Below are positions 8,036 through 15,560 of a DNA stretch of 32,177 nt, piece by piece. Positions within the stretch are counted from its first letter, which is position 1. Every line of letters begins with the position of its first letter. Position numbers and translations under genes: made by a program. The notes beneath the pieces are model-generated. The model was not told where the DNA came from, did no database searches, and saw nothing but the letters and a program-made list of their open reading frames with translations. The stretch is from positions 1 through 32,177 of the forward strand of contig JARXAE010000029.1 of assembly GCA_029866005.1 (NCBI GenBank), read 5' to 3'. This DNA is from Fimbriimonas sp. GTDB lineage: Bacteria > Armatimonadota > Fimbriimonadia > Fimbriimonadales > Fimbriimonadaceae.

Positions 8036-8305
8036 TCAGCCCTTCTTCTTAGGGATCGGCACGTGGTCAGCGTCCTTGTACTTCGCCGGATCCTTATCGA
8101 ATGCTGGCTTGCAGCCGGCGCAGCAGAAGTAGTAGCGGTTACCCTTGTAGTCGCTAAACAGCTTGGCTTTGGTTGCCTTTTTGACGTCAACCTTGTCCTG
8201 TGGCATTACTGCACAGTGGAGGTCCTTCTTCTTTCCGTTGTCCTGGGCATTGATGGCTGGAACCACCATCGCGCAGAGAGCAAGAGCTACCACGAATTTC
8301 TTCAT
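8036..8305 (-). CDS. Small exported YHS-domain (metal-binding) protein
   Basis: An 89-residue protein with a signal peptide (MKKFVVALALCAMVVPAINA, cleavage near residue 20) followed by a YHS/TRASH-like domain. Metal-ligand candidates are Cys31 (LHCAVM) and the YYFCCAGC cluster with Cys61, Cys62 and Cys65, followed by FDKDPAKY, the typical end of a YHS domain. Such domains bind copper, zinc or other soft metals, so a periplasmic metal-binding or delivery role is likely. The Lys-rich tail is unassigned. The start lies nine bases after a TATACT box on the complement and has no Shine-Dalgarno sequence. It ends beside the shared terminator. Confidence 0.88.
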   Translation of the reverse strand: MKKFVVALALCAMVVPAINAQDNGKKKDLHCAVMPQDKVDVKKATKAKLFSDYKGNRYYFCCAGCKPAFDKDPAKYKDADHVPIPKKKG

Positions 8306-8314
8306 AACACTTCA

Positions 8315-8322
8315 AGTATAGT
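8315..8322. promoter_or_regulatory. Bidirectional promoter with overlapping -10 boxes
   Basis: AGTATAGT reads as TATAGT rightward (8317-8322, eight bases before the GTG at 8331) and as TATACT leftward (complement of 8315-8320, nine bases before the ATG at 8305). Both mRNAs would be leaderless or nearly so. The whole intergenic region is 25 bases. Confidence 0.55.
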
Positions 8323-8330
8323 CACGGACA

Positions 8331-9041
8331 GTGGGAAAAGTTTCTTTTTTGCACACAAATGATATGCACGGGACGCTGACGGAGTCGGTGTTTGCTTCCC
8401 TATCTGCGTGGCGCAAAGAGGTGAACTTGTATGTCGATTCGGGGGATTGTATTCGAACCGGGAACCTTGGTATTCCGCTTGCTCCCGATCCCGTTTGGCC
8501 TCGTTTTGCAGATTTACAACTTGATGTCTCAGTGCTTGGAAATCGAGAAACGCACCCTCTGCGAGGCGCGTTTGAGAAGAAGATTGAGGGCGCGACGCAC
8601 AAAATCGTGGTTGCGAATATGGCTTTGGCAACTGGCGAGCCAGTTTTTGCTCATGGATGGACGACGGAGGTTAATGGAGTGAAAGTGGGCTTCTTTGGAG
8701 TGATGGTTCCGATGGCTACGGAGGCGAAACGAGATAAAACCCTTTGGGCACACCGATGGACGCAGCCGATTCCGGTGGCGGTGGATTGCGTGCGCCAGAT
8801 GAGATCTTCCGTGGATTTGTTATGCGCCATCACGCATATTGGTCATCAGCGAGATGTTGAACTGGCTCGAGCTGCTCCGGAGATTGACATCATCTTTGGA
8901 GGGCACTCGCACACTGTTCTGCCAGAACCTGTTCTGGAGGGCCGAACTTACATCTGTCAAGGCGGCTCGCACAACCGATTTGCGGGAATTTACGAGTGGT
9001 CCGACGGAGTGCTTACGGGCGGACTTCGCCCGCTTCGCTGA
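8331..9041 (+). CDS. Metallophosphoesterase, 5'-nucleotidase-like catalytic domain only
   Basis: A 236-residue protein containing the calcineurin-like phosphoesterase core: HTNDMHG (Asp11, His13), DSGD (36-39), LGNRE (69-73), THIGH and GGHSHT. These bind two metal ions and match the bifunctional UshA/5'-nucleotidase type. The separate C-terminal nucleotide-binding domain is absent, and there is no signal peptide, so it is probably cytoplasmic. The usual GNH(E/D) motif has Arg in place of the catalytic His, with another His two residues later (NRETH). It starts with GTG eight bases after a TATAGT box. Its last 29 bases overlap the convergent nitrilase gene. Substrate unknown. Confidence 0.9.
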   Translation: MGKVSFLHTNDMHGTLTESVFASLSAWRKEVNLYVDSGDCIRTGNLGIPLAPDPVWPRFADLQLDVSVLGNRETHPLRGAFEKKIEGATHKIVVANMALATGEPVFAHGWTTEVNGVKVGFFGVMVPMATEAKRDKTLWAHRWTQPIPVAVDCVRQMRSSVDLLCAITHIGHQRDVELARAAPEIDIIFGGHSHTVLPEPVLEGRTYICQGGSHNRFAGIYEWSDGVLTGGLRPLR

Positions 9042-9879
9042 CCAAGCTCTGAATCGTCGGCCATGCGGCTTGGAGGTCAGAGATCAGGGGAGTTGAGGCC
9101 CTGGCGATTTGGACAAGGCCGAGATCGAGCTCGGCGATGATAATCGCTTCCTTCCCAACTGGCGCTTCGACAAGAACCCGTCCGAATGGATCGGTAATCA
9201 TTGATCCACCGACGAAGCCCTTGCCGCCCTCGAATCCGACGAGTTGGCAAAGGATGCAGAAGACACCGTGCTCCTCGCTGATGCCTTTTACTAATCGGCC
9301 GTAACGATCGTGGTTTTCGATGTGCTCGCCGCTGAAGCCGCGGGCGGGCGACGCGGAGGGGATGACCATCGTGGTTGCCCCGGCGACGGCGGTCATCGTC
9401 GGGAAGATCGAGTGCCAGACGTCTTCGCAGATCATCATTCCGGTCTTGCCGAGTTTAGTATTTACGACTCCCAGAGAGCGTCCTCGGGAGACGAACCGAT
9501 CCTCATCGAATACGCCGTAGGTGGGGAGAAAGAACTTCTGGTAGCTGCTTTTGTGCTCGGCTCCGGCGGCGTCGCATCGGAGGAATGCCGAGGAATTGTA
9601 TATGTTTCCGTCCTCAAGCTGATAATATCCGGTAACAACATCAATCTCGCTGGTCAGCTTTCCTTTGAGCCGTTGCGTCAGTTCGTCCGCAAGCTGTTGG
9701 GCGGTGATGCAGAGTTCAACGACACCGCCTTCGAGAAAATAGCCGGTTGTAGCAGTTTCGGGAAAAGCGACAAGGTCGCAGTTTTCAGCAGCAGCTTGGA
9801 GGATTCCCTCGGCGATACGATCGAGATTTGGCGCAAGTTTGCCTTTTTCGGGTGCGAATTGGATGGCAGCGACTTGCAT
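9013..9879 (-). CDS. Carbon-nitrogen hydrolase (nitrilase superfamily)
   Basis: A 288-residue amidase-type enzyme with the full catalytic triad: Glu41 (FPE), Lys115 (YQKFFLP) and Cys151 (MMICEDVWH). The segment YGVFDEDRF and the CEDVW motif are most like the glutaminase domain of NAD synthetases and related omega-amidase branches, but no NadE synthetase domain follows. A soluble cytoplasmic amidohydrolase is expected; the substrate is unknown. The ATG is 10 bases after the stop of the helicase gene. A TAGACT sequence seven bases upstream, overlapping that stop, could give it a separate leaderless promoter. Otherwise it is the third gene of the addB-like/addA-like transcript. Confidence 0.92.
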   Translation of the reverse strand: MQVAAIQFAPEKGKLAPNLDRIAEGILQAAAENCDLVAFPETATTGYFLEGGVVELCITAQQLADELTQRLKGKLTSEIDVVTGYYQLEDGNIYNSSAFLRCDAAGAEHKSSYQKFFLPTYGVFDEDRFVSRGRSLGVVNTKLGKTGMMICEDVWHSIFPTMTAVAGATTMVIPSASPARGFSGEHIENHDRYGRLVKGISEEHGVFCILCQLVGFEGGKGFVGGSMITDPFGRVLVEAPVGKEAIIIAELDLGLVQIARASTPLISDLQAAWPTIQSLVSEAGEVRP

Positions 9880-9889
9880 CTTGGTTAGT

Positions 9890-12172
9890 CTACTCCGGTG
9901 TTACAACGGTCGTGATCATGCTTGAGAAGGCGGCGGAACCGATGGAGGAACGTACGAGTTCGATCAAACCAGCGCGGTTCCCTTCCCATCCAACGAGAAT
10001 GAGTTTACGTTTGGCACGGGTCATGGCGACGTATTGGAGGCGGAGGAGTTCAGCGGCTCGGTTAGTCTTTTCTTGCTCCTTGAGGAATTCAGATGAGTAG
10101 TTTGTGGCCCGTGGCTGCCAGTATCCGAACCAGCCCCTATCGGCATCGAAGATGGGGGCGTTGACGGCGCGGGCTTTGTGCATCATCGCATCGGCAATGA
10201 TGACGACGGGCCACTCTAGACCCTTGGCAGAGTGAATCGTGATTGTTGTGACAAGGTCTTCATTTGAGTCAACGATGGACGGATCGGCTTCGGCATCGGA
10301 GAGCCGTTCGATGTCTTGGATCATTGCTGCGTATTCGAGGGCGTTCAGCTCGGGTTTGGCAGCGGCCATGACCAGGAGTTTGCGGACGTTTTCGATCCGC
10401 TTTCGTCTCTCCTGCCGGGTGGCAAGGTTGAGGAGGAGGTCGGAGTCGGCCATGATTTGGGAGATGACTTCCCATGCCGGGAGACGGTCTGCGAGCTCTC
10501 TCAGCGGAATAAACCATTTTTTGAATCGTTCAAACTTCACTTGGTCCTCTTCGATCTCAGGCTGGAATTCGAAGGGGTTGCCTTCATGGGCACCGATAAG
10601 GACGGTGCTGTCGAGGGAGAGCTCGCAGACGGGACTGCGGAGGCAGGCGATGAGGGCGAATCGGTTCTCAGGATCTGCGAGAGCGGTGAGGGTGTTGCAG
10701 ATATCGCGGACTTCGAGCTTTGCGTAATAGTTGGTCTTTCCAGCATTTTCTCTCACTCCGATGCCATTTCGGCGGAGATAGCTAGCGATGATCTTCCCGT
10801 GTTTGTGGTTCGAGGTAAGTATGGCGATATCGTTAAGTTCAATACCCTCTTGTTGTAGATTTCGAATACGTTGAACGAGTTCATGCCACGCCTCTTTTGC
10901 CCCGAGCATGAGGACTTCGGAGTGTGCTTGACTCGGTTGCCAAGGGACGTCCTCAAGGTTTCGATTGAGGACACCGGTCATGGGCTGATAGGTTTTTGGC
11001 ATTGCGGAGGAGAAGACCATATCGACGAGCTCTTGGATGGGCTGGTCGCTGCGGTGGCTCTTGCTGAGGCGCATGATTTGATCGATCTCGTAGCCTTTGA
11101 TGAAGTTTCCGACCGCGTTTCGGAAGAGGAAGATTGACTGCTTATCGTCGCCGACGAGCATCTTTGAGTCGGGCTGCAGTGCCTTGAGGAGCCGCATCTG
11201 GTTCGGGTTAAGATCTTGGCTCTCATCAACCATGACGTGGCGATACTGGCGGTTGAGTCGATCTCTTACTTCGGGCGAGCCTTCGAGAAGCCGGACTGTT
11301 CGAGCCTCCAGAGCCGTGTAGTCAAGGTGATTGCTTTGGCGGTGTTCTTCTTCGAGCATCGACCAGGCGGTGAGGGCAAGCTGAGCGATGCCGACGATAA
11401 TTCGGGCTCCGTTAAGGGAGTCGCCGTGAGTAATGACGGGCTTCAGCCAAGGGTAGGCGCCTTGTTCTTTGTTGGCTTTGAGATCCTTGAAGACGTTGTT
11501 GTGCCAGTCGGTCTCGCCGATAGGGGGGCGATAGGCGACAGGGAGTTCGGCTTTGAGGTCTTCGTCGGTGTTGCGGAGGAAGTCCTCGGGTGTAGCGTAA
11601 AGCTTGGTGAGCTCAGTGCGGGAGTGGCCACTGTCACGGAAGCTGCGGAGCGCATTGGCGACGAGGTCCATCAGCTTGGCATAGCTACCGTGGCCATCGC
11701 GCTCGGTCTTTCCGGCGAGGCGCCGAAGGGCAAAGCGCGTTTGACCACCTTCTTCCTCGGCGTAGCCGATCGCTCGCTTGATGCAGTCGGTGGTTAGCCT
11801 TACCGACTCTCCTCCGGTCACAACTTCGAACTTTGGATCAAGCCCGGCTGCGGGGGAATTCTCGCGAAGAACACGCTCATAGAAACTGTGAATGGTTTGG
11901 ATGGGGCCGGTTTCGGCTTCTTGCGCTTCATCGAAAAGGTGACGTTCCCGCAGTTTGGCGACGATTCGGCTCTTCATCTCTGCCGCGGCTTTTTTAGTAA
12001 ATGTGATCGTCAGGATTTCGCTCGGCCGGATGCCGTGGTTTTGGATGAGGTTGAGGTAGCGCTCGGAGAGGACCGTGGTCTTTCCCGAGCCGGCGGAGGC
12101 GATAACGACAAACTCGCCTTGGGTTCGTTCGACAACCGCTTGTTGTTCAGCTGTCAACTCAATTACCTTCAT
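9890..12172 (-). CDS. UvrD/AddA-like superfamily 1 DNA helicase without nuclease domain
   Basis: A 760-residue SF1A helicase. Motif I is ASAGSGKT (residues 25-32), Ia ITFTKKAAAEM, II VMVDESQDLN, III LVGDDKQSIF, then SHRSDQP, motif V TIHSAKGLEWPVV and VI LQYVAMTRAKRKL. The insertions resemble AddA/RecB more than UvrD, and the AddB-like neighbour supports that. However, the protein stops about 25 residues after motif VI region, so the C-terminal RecB-type nuclease of AddA (normally some 1,200 residues in total) is missing. The start at 12172 was chosen because GGAGG lies five bases upstream. The adjacent ATG at 12175 is too close, and the longer frame (to 12292) reads through the upstream gene. 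It overlaps that gene by 14 bases. Likely role: DNA end unwinding in double-strand break repair. Confidence 0.9.
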   Translation of the reverse strand: MKVIELTAEQQAVVERTQGEFVVIASAGSGKTTVLSERYLNLIQNHGIRPSEILTITFTKKAAAEMKSRIVAKLRERHLFDEAQEAETGPIQTIHSFYERVLRENSPAAGLDPKFEVVTGGESVRLTTDCIKRAIGYAEEEGGQTRFALRRLAGKTERDGHGSYAKLMDLVANALRSFRDSGHSRTELTKLYATPEDFLRNTDEDLKAELPVAYRPPIGETDWHNNVFKDLKANKEQGAYPWLKPVITHGDSLNGARIIVGIAQLALTAWSMLEEEHRQSNHLDYTALEARTVRLLEGSPEVRDRLNRQYRHVMVDESQDLNPNQMRLLKALQPDSKMLVGDDKQSIFLFRNAVGNFIKGYEIDQIMRLSKSHRSDQPIQELVDMVFSSAMPKTYQPMTGVLNRNLEDVPWQPSQAHSEVLMLGAKEAWHELVQRIRNLQQEGIELNDIAILTSNHKHGKIIASYLRRNGIGVRENAGKTNYYAKLEVRDICNTLTALADPENRFALIACLRSPVCELSLDSTVLIGAHEGNPFEFQPEIEEDQVKFERFKKWFIPLRELADRLPAWEVISQIMADSDLLLNLATRQERRKRIENVRKLLVMAAAKPELNALEYAAMIQDIERLSDAEADPSIVDSNEDLVTTITIHSAKGLEWPVVIIADAMMHKARAVNAPIFDADRGWFGYWQPRATNYSSEFLKEQEKTNRAAELLRLQYVAMTRAKRKLILVGWEGNRAGLIELVRSSIGSAAFSSMITTVVTPE

Positions 12173-14978
12173 CATTTCCTCCAAACAGGTCTTCTTCTTC
12201 GCTGGCGAGTTGGGAGCGACGGCAAAGGTCGCTGACATTGCAGTGTGCGCAATAGTCGCCGGGAGTAGCCAGGAGTTGGCCAGAACGAGCATTCTTGAGT
12301 CCGTCTAGATAGAGAGATTTCAGGGTGTTTCGCAGGTCGTCGCGGGTGGCCTCGCCTTGGCCGAGATTGATAACGCTGAGCTCGTCTGTTGATCGCGGGT
12401 GGGGCGCGTCTTCGGGGATGTAGATGATTTTGGTTCGGCGTTCGGCAAGGCCCTCGATCTCCACTTCGACCTCGTGGACATCGACCCACGCGGCCTCTAT
12501 CATGGAGCCGTATTCGAGGGTGAGGTCCTCTCGGTTGGAGCCGGTGATCTTCTCCGGCGGATTCATTCGGTAGATGTGGAGAGTTCTTCGTGAGTTATGT
12601 TCGGTCACACCAGCGAGGGACTCTTTGTAGATTGTCGCCGGATTGAAGTCCTCGAGGCGTCCACCGATTTTGGTATTGAGGGGGTCGCGGTGCCACTGCT
12701 CTCGCGAGGCGAATTCGCGCTCAACGAGCGCAGCAAACACACGCTCGGAGCCTTGTTCCAATAGATCAAACTCCCAAGCAGAAAGGAAGGAGCGGATCTC
12801 CTCGAGGACTCCAGTATAGGCAGCGCGGAGGGATCTCTCTGCCGACTCCGGGTCGGGGCTGGTAAGGAGTCGGGCGAGATCGGGAACCCGGAGGAGGCGT
12901 CGCCAGTAGTCACCCTGCTCCCAAGGGATCGGGAGCTTGCGTTGGGCAAGAAACTGAAACGAGCAATTTCGCATTGCCCGAAGGTCTCGGGGACGGATGG
13001 GGGATTTGTCGTAGCGGATCAGATCTTGGGCGGGTTGTGTCTCAAGATGGTTGCTCGGGGGTTGCTGAGCGGATTGCTGGAGGGTAGTTGACATCTGCTT
13101 GTCGGGCTCAAGTTCGCAGTCGTCAGGCGCGGGAAGAAGATCGCGTCGGGGGTGGACGAACTCTTGGACATCCGGGCAAACCCGGCGGATTTCTTCGAGA
13201 TAGAAGGCGGCGATATTGTCGCGATCACCATCGATTTGGGGATAGCTGAGAACGATTCCCCGTGAGGGGCAGGCGCAGAGGCGGTAAAAATGATCGCGCT
13301 CGGCGGCGGCGATGTCAAAGCTGTTGATGATCGGGGGCTCAGCGGGAAAGGCAGCGAGGTCGTCGTCACTGAGGATGGGATTTTCGGAGCGGCGTCGAGG
13401 AAAAGCGCCTTCGAGCAGGCCGAGAGCAATGACGTAATCCGTAAGCCCGATCTCATCGACGCTGGTGACAATCTCGATCCCATCTGGCGGCTTGGGAACG
13501 CTGGCGTCGCCTGAATCGAGGACTTGCTTAAGGATTTTGATCCAGGCTTGGAAGGTGATCGGATCAGGGCGATTTGCGTGGCGAACGACGGCGTCTTGAC
13601 CCAGGGCGGCGAGAAGGGCGGTGAAAGCGCGTTGGTCTCGGCCGTCGTAGCCACGCTGGATGACGGTTTGAAACCACGGGGATTCTTCGACGCCAGAGCG
13701 GATGAATGCATGCCATTCAAGAGCGGTTCTTTGCTGAGAGGGGACGCTTGATCGGAGCGCGCGAAGGTGTTCAACCGTTGCTTTCAGCTCATCGGGAAGC
13801 TCTTGCTCGGCGGTGAGAGCTGCGAATTCTTCCCACTCGTTTCCGCCCCGGATGTGGGCTTGTTCGATGGCATTGGCGATTTCGGCGGAGTAGCCGATGC
13901 CTAAATATCCGCTTTTCAGTAACGCCGAAAGCTTGCGGATGTCGCTGGATTCGAGGAGATCGAAGATGGCAAGGAGACTTTTTACGAAGCCGTTGGCAAG
14001 AAGCGGAGTGCGGCGAGCTAGGCGGACCGGGACCCGCATTCGCTGGCTGGCGGCGATGAGAACCGGGAGATAGGTTTCGCGGTCTCGGGCGAAGATGGTG
14101 ACGCTTCCTTCTCCGCTCAGAGCGGTTGCGCGACGCAGAGCCCATTCGGCTTCGGAGAAGGGATCGCCCACGGTGTGGATTTCTGTAAGATCGAGAGCGG
14201 GACCATCGGTGTCGAACTCGGTGAAGAGGTTGTTGAGGAGGCGGTTTCCTTGCCCAGGGGAGGTGGACGGCTTTTTGAGGAGCTCGCTCGTGACTTTGGA
14301 AGGGCGAAAAAGTGGGGCGTCGGTGGCGTGCCGGTCAAGAACGAGCTGGACCTCGGCGCCTTGGGTGGAGAGCCAGGTGAGCCACCGTAAGGCGAGGGGG
14401 TGGAGCTCTCCTCGGTTGAACACAAGGAGGCGGGCTTCTTGACCGTCGAGGTCGAGGGACTCTTCGAGGCATGCCTTCATCAGACTTGACGTTGAGGAGG
14501 CAGATGCTTCGCTGAGGGTTCGCTCGACCTCGGTGGCGATGGCGTGAAGAGCTTCGGCTTTAGCTCCGGTGACACCTTCGGTGACCAAGTCAAATCCTAG
14601 GTCCCAGTGCTGGAACTGCCTGAGAACATCCCTGACCACCTCGTGGAAACCGGACTTCTCACGGACTTTTTCGAAGGGACCGAGATGAGGGAGGGTTTCG
14701 CACGCGAGTTCGATCGCGGTAAGGACTTGGCGTGATGATGCTAGACGAGGGCTCGAGCCATTCAGTTGGGTGTGCACTTGACGGACAAACTCGCCGAAGG
14801 GTTTGAGATCAACCAGCGAGGATTCATCAGAATAGGTTCGGAGGGCACTCAAATAGGAGTCGGAAAATGAGGTGACAACGCCATAACTACGCTTACCAAA
14901 ACGCTGCACAAGGCCAGAGGCGATGCTGGGCGAGGGGATTGTTTGGATCACCTCAAATTTGCCCTTCGCCATATGCAT
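12159..14978 (-). CDS. AddB-like protein with iron-sulfur cysteines but degenerate active sites
   Basis: A 939-residue protein related to AddB/PD-(D/E)XK helicase-nucleases. Four cysteines fit the AddB iron-sulfur cluster: Cys672 (MRNCSFQF, cf. CPFxxF) and Cys910, Cys913, Cys919 (YCAHCNVSDLC). Two expected features are missing. The N-terminus has no GxxGxGK(S/T) P-loop, and the nuclease core reads GLAERR (from about 843) and VINLGQG (869-875) instead of the usual GRIDRID and VIDYKTG, so the Asp and Lys metal and catalytic residues are lost. It is probably a structural or DNA-scanning partner of the helicase encoded next, as RecC is for RecB. The start could be ATG 14978 or, better spaced from the -10 box, ATG 14972. 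It is cotranscribed with the helicase (14-base overlap). Confidence 0.85.
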   Translation of the reverse strand: MHMAKGKFEVIQTIPSPSIASGLVQRFGKRSYGVVTSFSDSYLSALRTYSDESSLVDLKPFGEFVRQVHTQLNGSSPRLASSRQVLTAIELACETLPHLGPFEKVREKSGFHEVVRDVLRQFQHWDLGFDLVTEGVTGAKAEALHAIATEVERTLSEASASSTSSLMKACLEESLDLDGQEARLLVFNRGELHPLALRWLTWLSTQGAEVQLVLDRHATDAPLFRPSKVTSELLKKPSTSPGQGNRLLNNLFTEFDTDGPALDLTEIHTVGDPFSEAEWALRRATALSGEGSVTIFARDRETYLPVLIAASQRMRVPVRLARRTPLLANGFVKSLLAIFDLLESSDIRKLSALLKSGYLGIGYSAEIANAIEQAHIRGGNEWEEFAALTAEQELPDELKATVEHLRALRSSVPSQQRTALEWHAFIRSGVEESPWFQTVIQRGYDGRDQRAFTALLAALGQDAVVRHANRPDPITFQAWIKILKQVLDSGDASVPKPPDGIEIVTSVDEIGLTDYVIALGLLEGAFPRRRSENPILSDDDLAAFPAEPPIINSFDIAAAERDHFYRLCACPSRGIVLSYPQIDGDRDNIAAFYLEEIRRVCPDVQEFVHPRRDLLPAPDDCELEPDKQMSTTLQQSAQQPPSNHLETQPAQDLIRYDKSPIRPRDLRAMRNCSFQFLAQRKLPIPWEQGDYWRRLLRVPDLARLLTSPDPESAERSLRAAYTGVLEEIRSFLSAWEFDLLEQGSERVFAALVEREFASREQWHRDPLNTKIGGRLEDFNPATIYKESLAGVTEHNSRRTLHIYRMNPPEKITGSNREDLTLEYGSMIEAAWVDVHEVEVEIEGLAERRTKIIYIPEDAPHPRSTDELSVINLGQGEATRDDLRNTLKSLYLDGLKNARSGQLLATPGDYCAHCNVSDLCRRSQLASEEEDLFGGNDEGN

Positions 14979-14981
14979 ACA

Positions 14982-14991
14982 AGTGTAACAT
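14982..14991. promoter_or_regulatory. Second bidirectional promoter with overlapping -10 boxes
   Basis: Leftward TACACT (complement of 14982-14987, preceded by an extended TGT) lies nine bases before the ATG at 14972. Rightward TAACAT (14986-14991) lies six bases before the GTG at 14998. The two starts are separated by 25 bases, the same as at 8306-8330. Confidence 0.5.
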
Positions 14992-14997
14992 GGCGGG

Positions 14998-15528
14998 GTG
15001 ATTTGGTCGCGGCGGCGGAGGTGGATGGGAAATATTGTTCCGCTGTTTCCGAGTGTTTTGGTTGCGGCTTGTGCGGCTGGATTAGGGTTGGGGGTTTGGA
15101 GTCTGGGGTTTGGAGTGCTCGTTGCGATTCCGTTGATCAGCCGGTATGGGTTTTGGGAGAATTCGGAGATTCGATCTGAGTTGCTGGAGAATTTTCCCGA
15201 GGGGGGAGCTTTGGTTGGGTTTGTCTTCGATCGACCTGCGGATTGGCTCGATGCCCATGCGGAAGTAGGTCTGCTGACCGTGGCAAAGAAGAAACTAACG
15301 ATAAAGACCGAGGAGCGGGTGGTTCAGATTCCCTTCACCCCAGGGACCCGGATCGGAACACAATTCAACATCCATCAACTTGTTGGGCTTGGCGGCTGGA
15401 TTCGAATTGAGAACGAGGGGTTACCTACATTACTCACTGAGAGCCGGGAGGCGGAGACGATGTACGCCAGCAAGCTGAAAACAGCTGAACTTTACAAAAG
15501 GCTGATACAAGAAAAAGGAGGCTCCTAG
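14998..15528 (+). CDS. Small membrane protein of unknown function
   Basis: A 176-residue protein. A basic N-terminus (RRRRW) precedes two closely spaced hydrophobic helices (about residues 13-47), followed by a soluble beta-rich domain (about 60-150) with VGLLTVAKKKLTIKTEERVV. No family is recognised. Topology suggests an inner-membrane protein with its main domain in the cytoplasm. The GTG at 14998 is six bases after a TAACAT box. The ATG at 15025 (MGNIVPLF) has GGAGG three bases upstream and is the alternative start. The stop codon TAG is the centre of the terminator hairpin shared with the flagellin gene. A 14-bp tandem repeat (15091-15116) lies in the membrane-helix coding part. Confidence 0.75.
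   Translation: MIWSRRRRWMGNIVPLFPSVLVAACAAGLGLGVWSLGFGVLVAIPLISRYGFWENSEIRSELLENFPEGGALVGFVFDRPADWLDAHAEVGLLTVAKKKLTIKTEERVVQIPFTPGTRIGTQFNIHQLVGLGGWIRIENEGLPTLLTESREAETMYASKLKTAELYKRLIQEKGGS
15091..15116. repeat. Two-copy tandem repeat, 14-bp period
   Basis: GGGGTTTGGAGT occurs at 15091-15102 and again at 15105-15116, separated by CT. It lies in the coding sequence for a hydrophobic helix. Confidence 0.7.
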
Positions 15529-15536
15529 GAGCCTCC
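15517..15536 (-). terminator. Intrinsic terminator of flagellin gene 1
   Basis: A perfect 20-base palindrome, GGAGGCTCCTAGGAGCCTCC. On the minus strand it is followed by TTTTTC, so it terminates flagellin 1. The TAG at 15526-15528 is also the stop codon of the convergent membrane-protein gene. Confidence 0.9.
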
Positions 15537-15560
15537 AATTTCGAATTAACGAGTCTGACC

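Noticed and set aside
11216-11797. A 193-codon frame antisense to the helicase gene
   Set aside because: No start signals, and it covers the conserved helicase coding region.
12173-12292. A longer N-terminus for the helicase
   Set aside because: The extra 40 residues are read from inside the AddB-like gene, while GGAGG precedes ATG 12172 at good spacing.
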